NCBI GenBank assembly: GCA_964346375.1
Contig: CAYFUL010000071.1
Span: 1-6,521 of the forward strand
Direction of reading: 5' to 3'
DNA length: 6,521 bases
Origin: CAYFUL01 sp964346375
GTDB taxonomy: Bacteria; Bacillota; Clostridia; Tissierellales; Peptoniphilaceae
The position numbers and the translations under genes were made by a program. Each line of letters opens with the position of its first letter. The first letter of the stretch is position 1. This document shows, one piece after another, positions 6,377 through 6,521 of the stretch. The notes under the pieces are model-generated. The model searched no databases, was not told the DNA's origin, and saw only the letters and a list, made by a program, of their open reading frames with translations.

Positions 6377-6481
6377 TTACAATGAAGCCTCATCGGATGC
6401 ATAAAACTCGTATAGAGAGGCTTCAACCTTTTTTTGTTCAATATATAGTTGTTTAAGCTTTCTTGTTTTATCCATTCTCAT
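6377..6481 (-). other. 34-codon chimeric reading frame: rqcP start joined to an unrelated tail
   Basis: The frame opens with the rqcP ribosome site and its first five codons (MRMDK), which belong to the 55-bp repeat. It then runs in frame into a unique sequence, TRKLKQLYIEQKKVEASLYE and on to ASDEASL, before TAA at 6377-6379. The tail is rich in Lys, Glu and Tyr and looks like the end of a helical protein, so it may be the true 3' end of a gene upstream of the J-domain gene, of which only the last 29 codons are present. I do not recognise that protein. Whether the MRMDK fusion exists in a cell depends on whether the junction at 6466/6467 is real or an assembly artefact. Confidence 0.35.
6383..6435 (+). 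terminator. Inverted repeat followed by T-run, possible plus-strand terminator
   Basis: TGAAGCCTC (6383-6391) pairs perfectly with GAGGCTTCA (6417-6425) across a 25-base loop. After ACC come seven T bases (6429-6435). The long loop and the three-base gap make it a weak terminator on the plus strand. On the minus strand the same bases encode the repeated EASL of the short frame and lack a T-run. Confidence 0.35.
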
Positions 6482-6521
6482 TAAATCACCTACTGGTTTG
6501 TCATAGACTTATATCTATTAA
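6467..6521. repeat. 55-bp direct repeat, copy 2, ending at the window edge
   Basis: It is identical to 5542-5596 and stops exactly at the last base of the window. It contains the last codons of a second J-domain gene end (stop at 6490-6492) and the start of a second rqcP copy that diverges after codon 5. The exact length and terminal position fit a k-mer overlap left by a de Bruijn graph assembler, but a true tandem duplication would look the same from inside this window. Confidence 0.95.

Noticed and set aside
6350..6380. AAAAAG/CTTTTT inverted repeat as a terminator of a gene upstream of the J-domain gene
   Set aside because: The stem is only six A-T-rich pairs and is not followed by a convincing T-run, so it is too weak to call.

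Overview
The window is AT-rich bacterial DNA. It looks like a low-GC, Gram-positive anaerobe of the Firmicutes/Bacillota. Protein character and gene order suggest a non-spore-forming relative of the Tissierellia (Anaerococcus/Peptoniphilus-like). That placement is an inference from codon use and synteny, not a measurement. Nearly everything is on the minus strand. The exception is the 3' end of one plus-strand transporter gene at the left edge.

Layout. Positions 1-530 hold the C-terminal part of a sodium:alanine/glycine symporter, closed by a strong, probably bidirectional terminator (535-587). The convergent gap to 731 holds a decayed 18-codon remnant that resembles the end of a SHOCT domain, then the terminator of the minus-strand operon (690-726). 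Reading the minus strand from right to left, the operon is: promoter (6318-6347), a membrane-anchored J-domain protein, rqcP, a hairpin with a nested promoter, divIC, a yabR-like S1 protein, a hairpin, tilS, hpt, and ftsH with its own likely promoter in the hpt-ftsH gap. Positions 6348-6521 hold an end of uncertain reality: 111 bp or so of unique DNA followed by an exact 55-bp copy of the dnaJ/rqcP junction.

How the genes fit together. The core (yabO/rqcP, divIC, yabR, tilS, hprT, ftsH) is the housekeeping block known from Bacillus subtilis near the origin, without the sporulation genes yabP, yabQ and spoIIE that sit inside it there. It joins ribosome rescue (RqcP), cell division (DivIC), RNA binding (S1), tRNA-Ile lysidine synthesis (TilS), purine salvage (Hpt) and membrane proteolysis (FtsH). 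A J-domain protein at the head adds a chaperone theme.

The most interesting local features are regulatory. At both operon gaps wide enough to hold one (rqcP/divIC and yabR/tilS), a terminator-like hairpin sits directly against the next start codon. Before divIC the hairpin contains the Shine-Dalgarno sequence and overlaps a good extended -10 promoter. Before tilS it leaves no room for a Shine-Dalgarno sequence. I saw no clear novel defence or mobile system. The 55-bp terminal repeat is best explained as an assembly end, but a 925-bp tandem duplication is possible.
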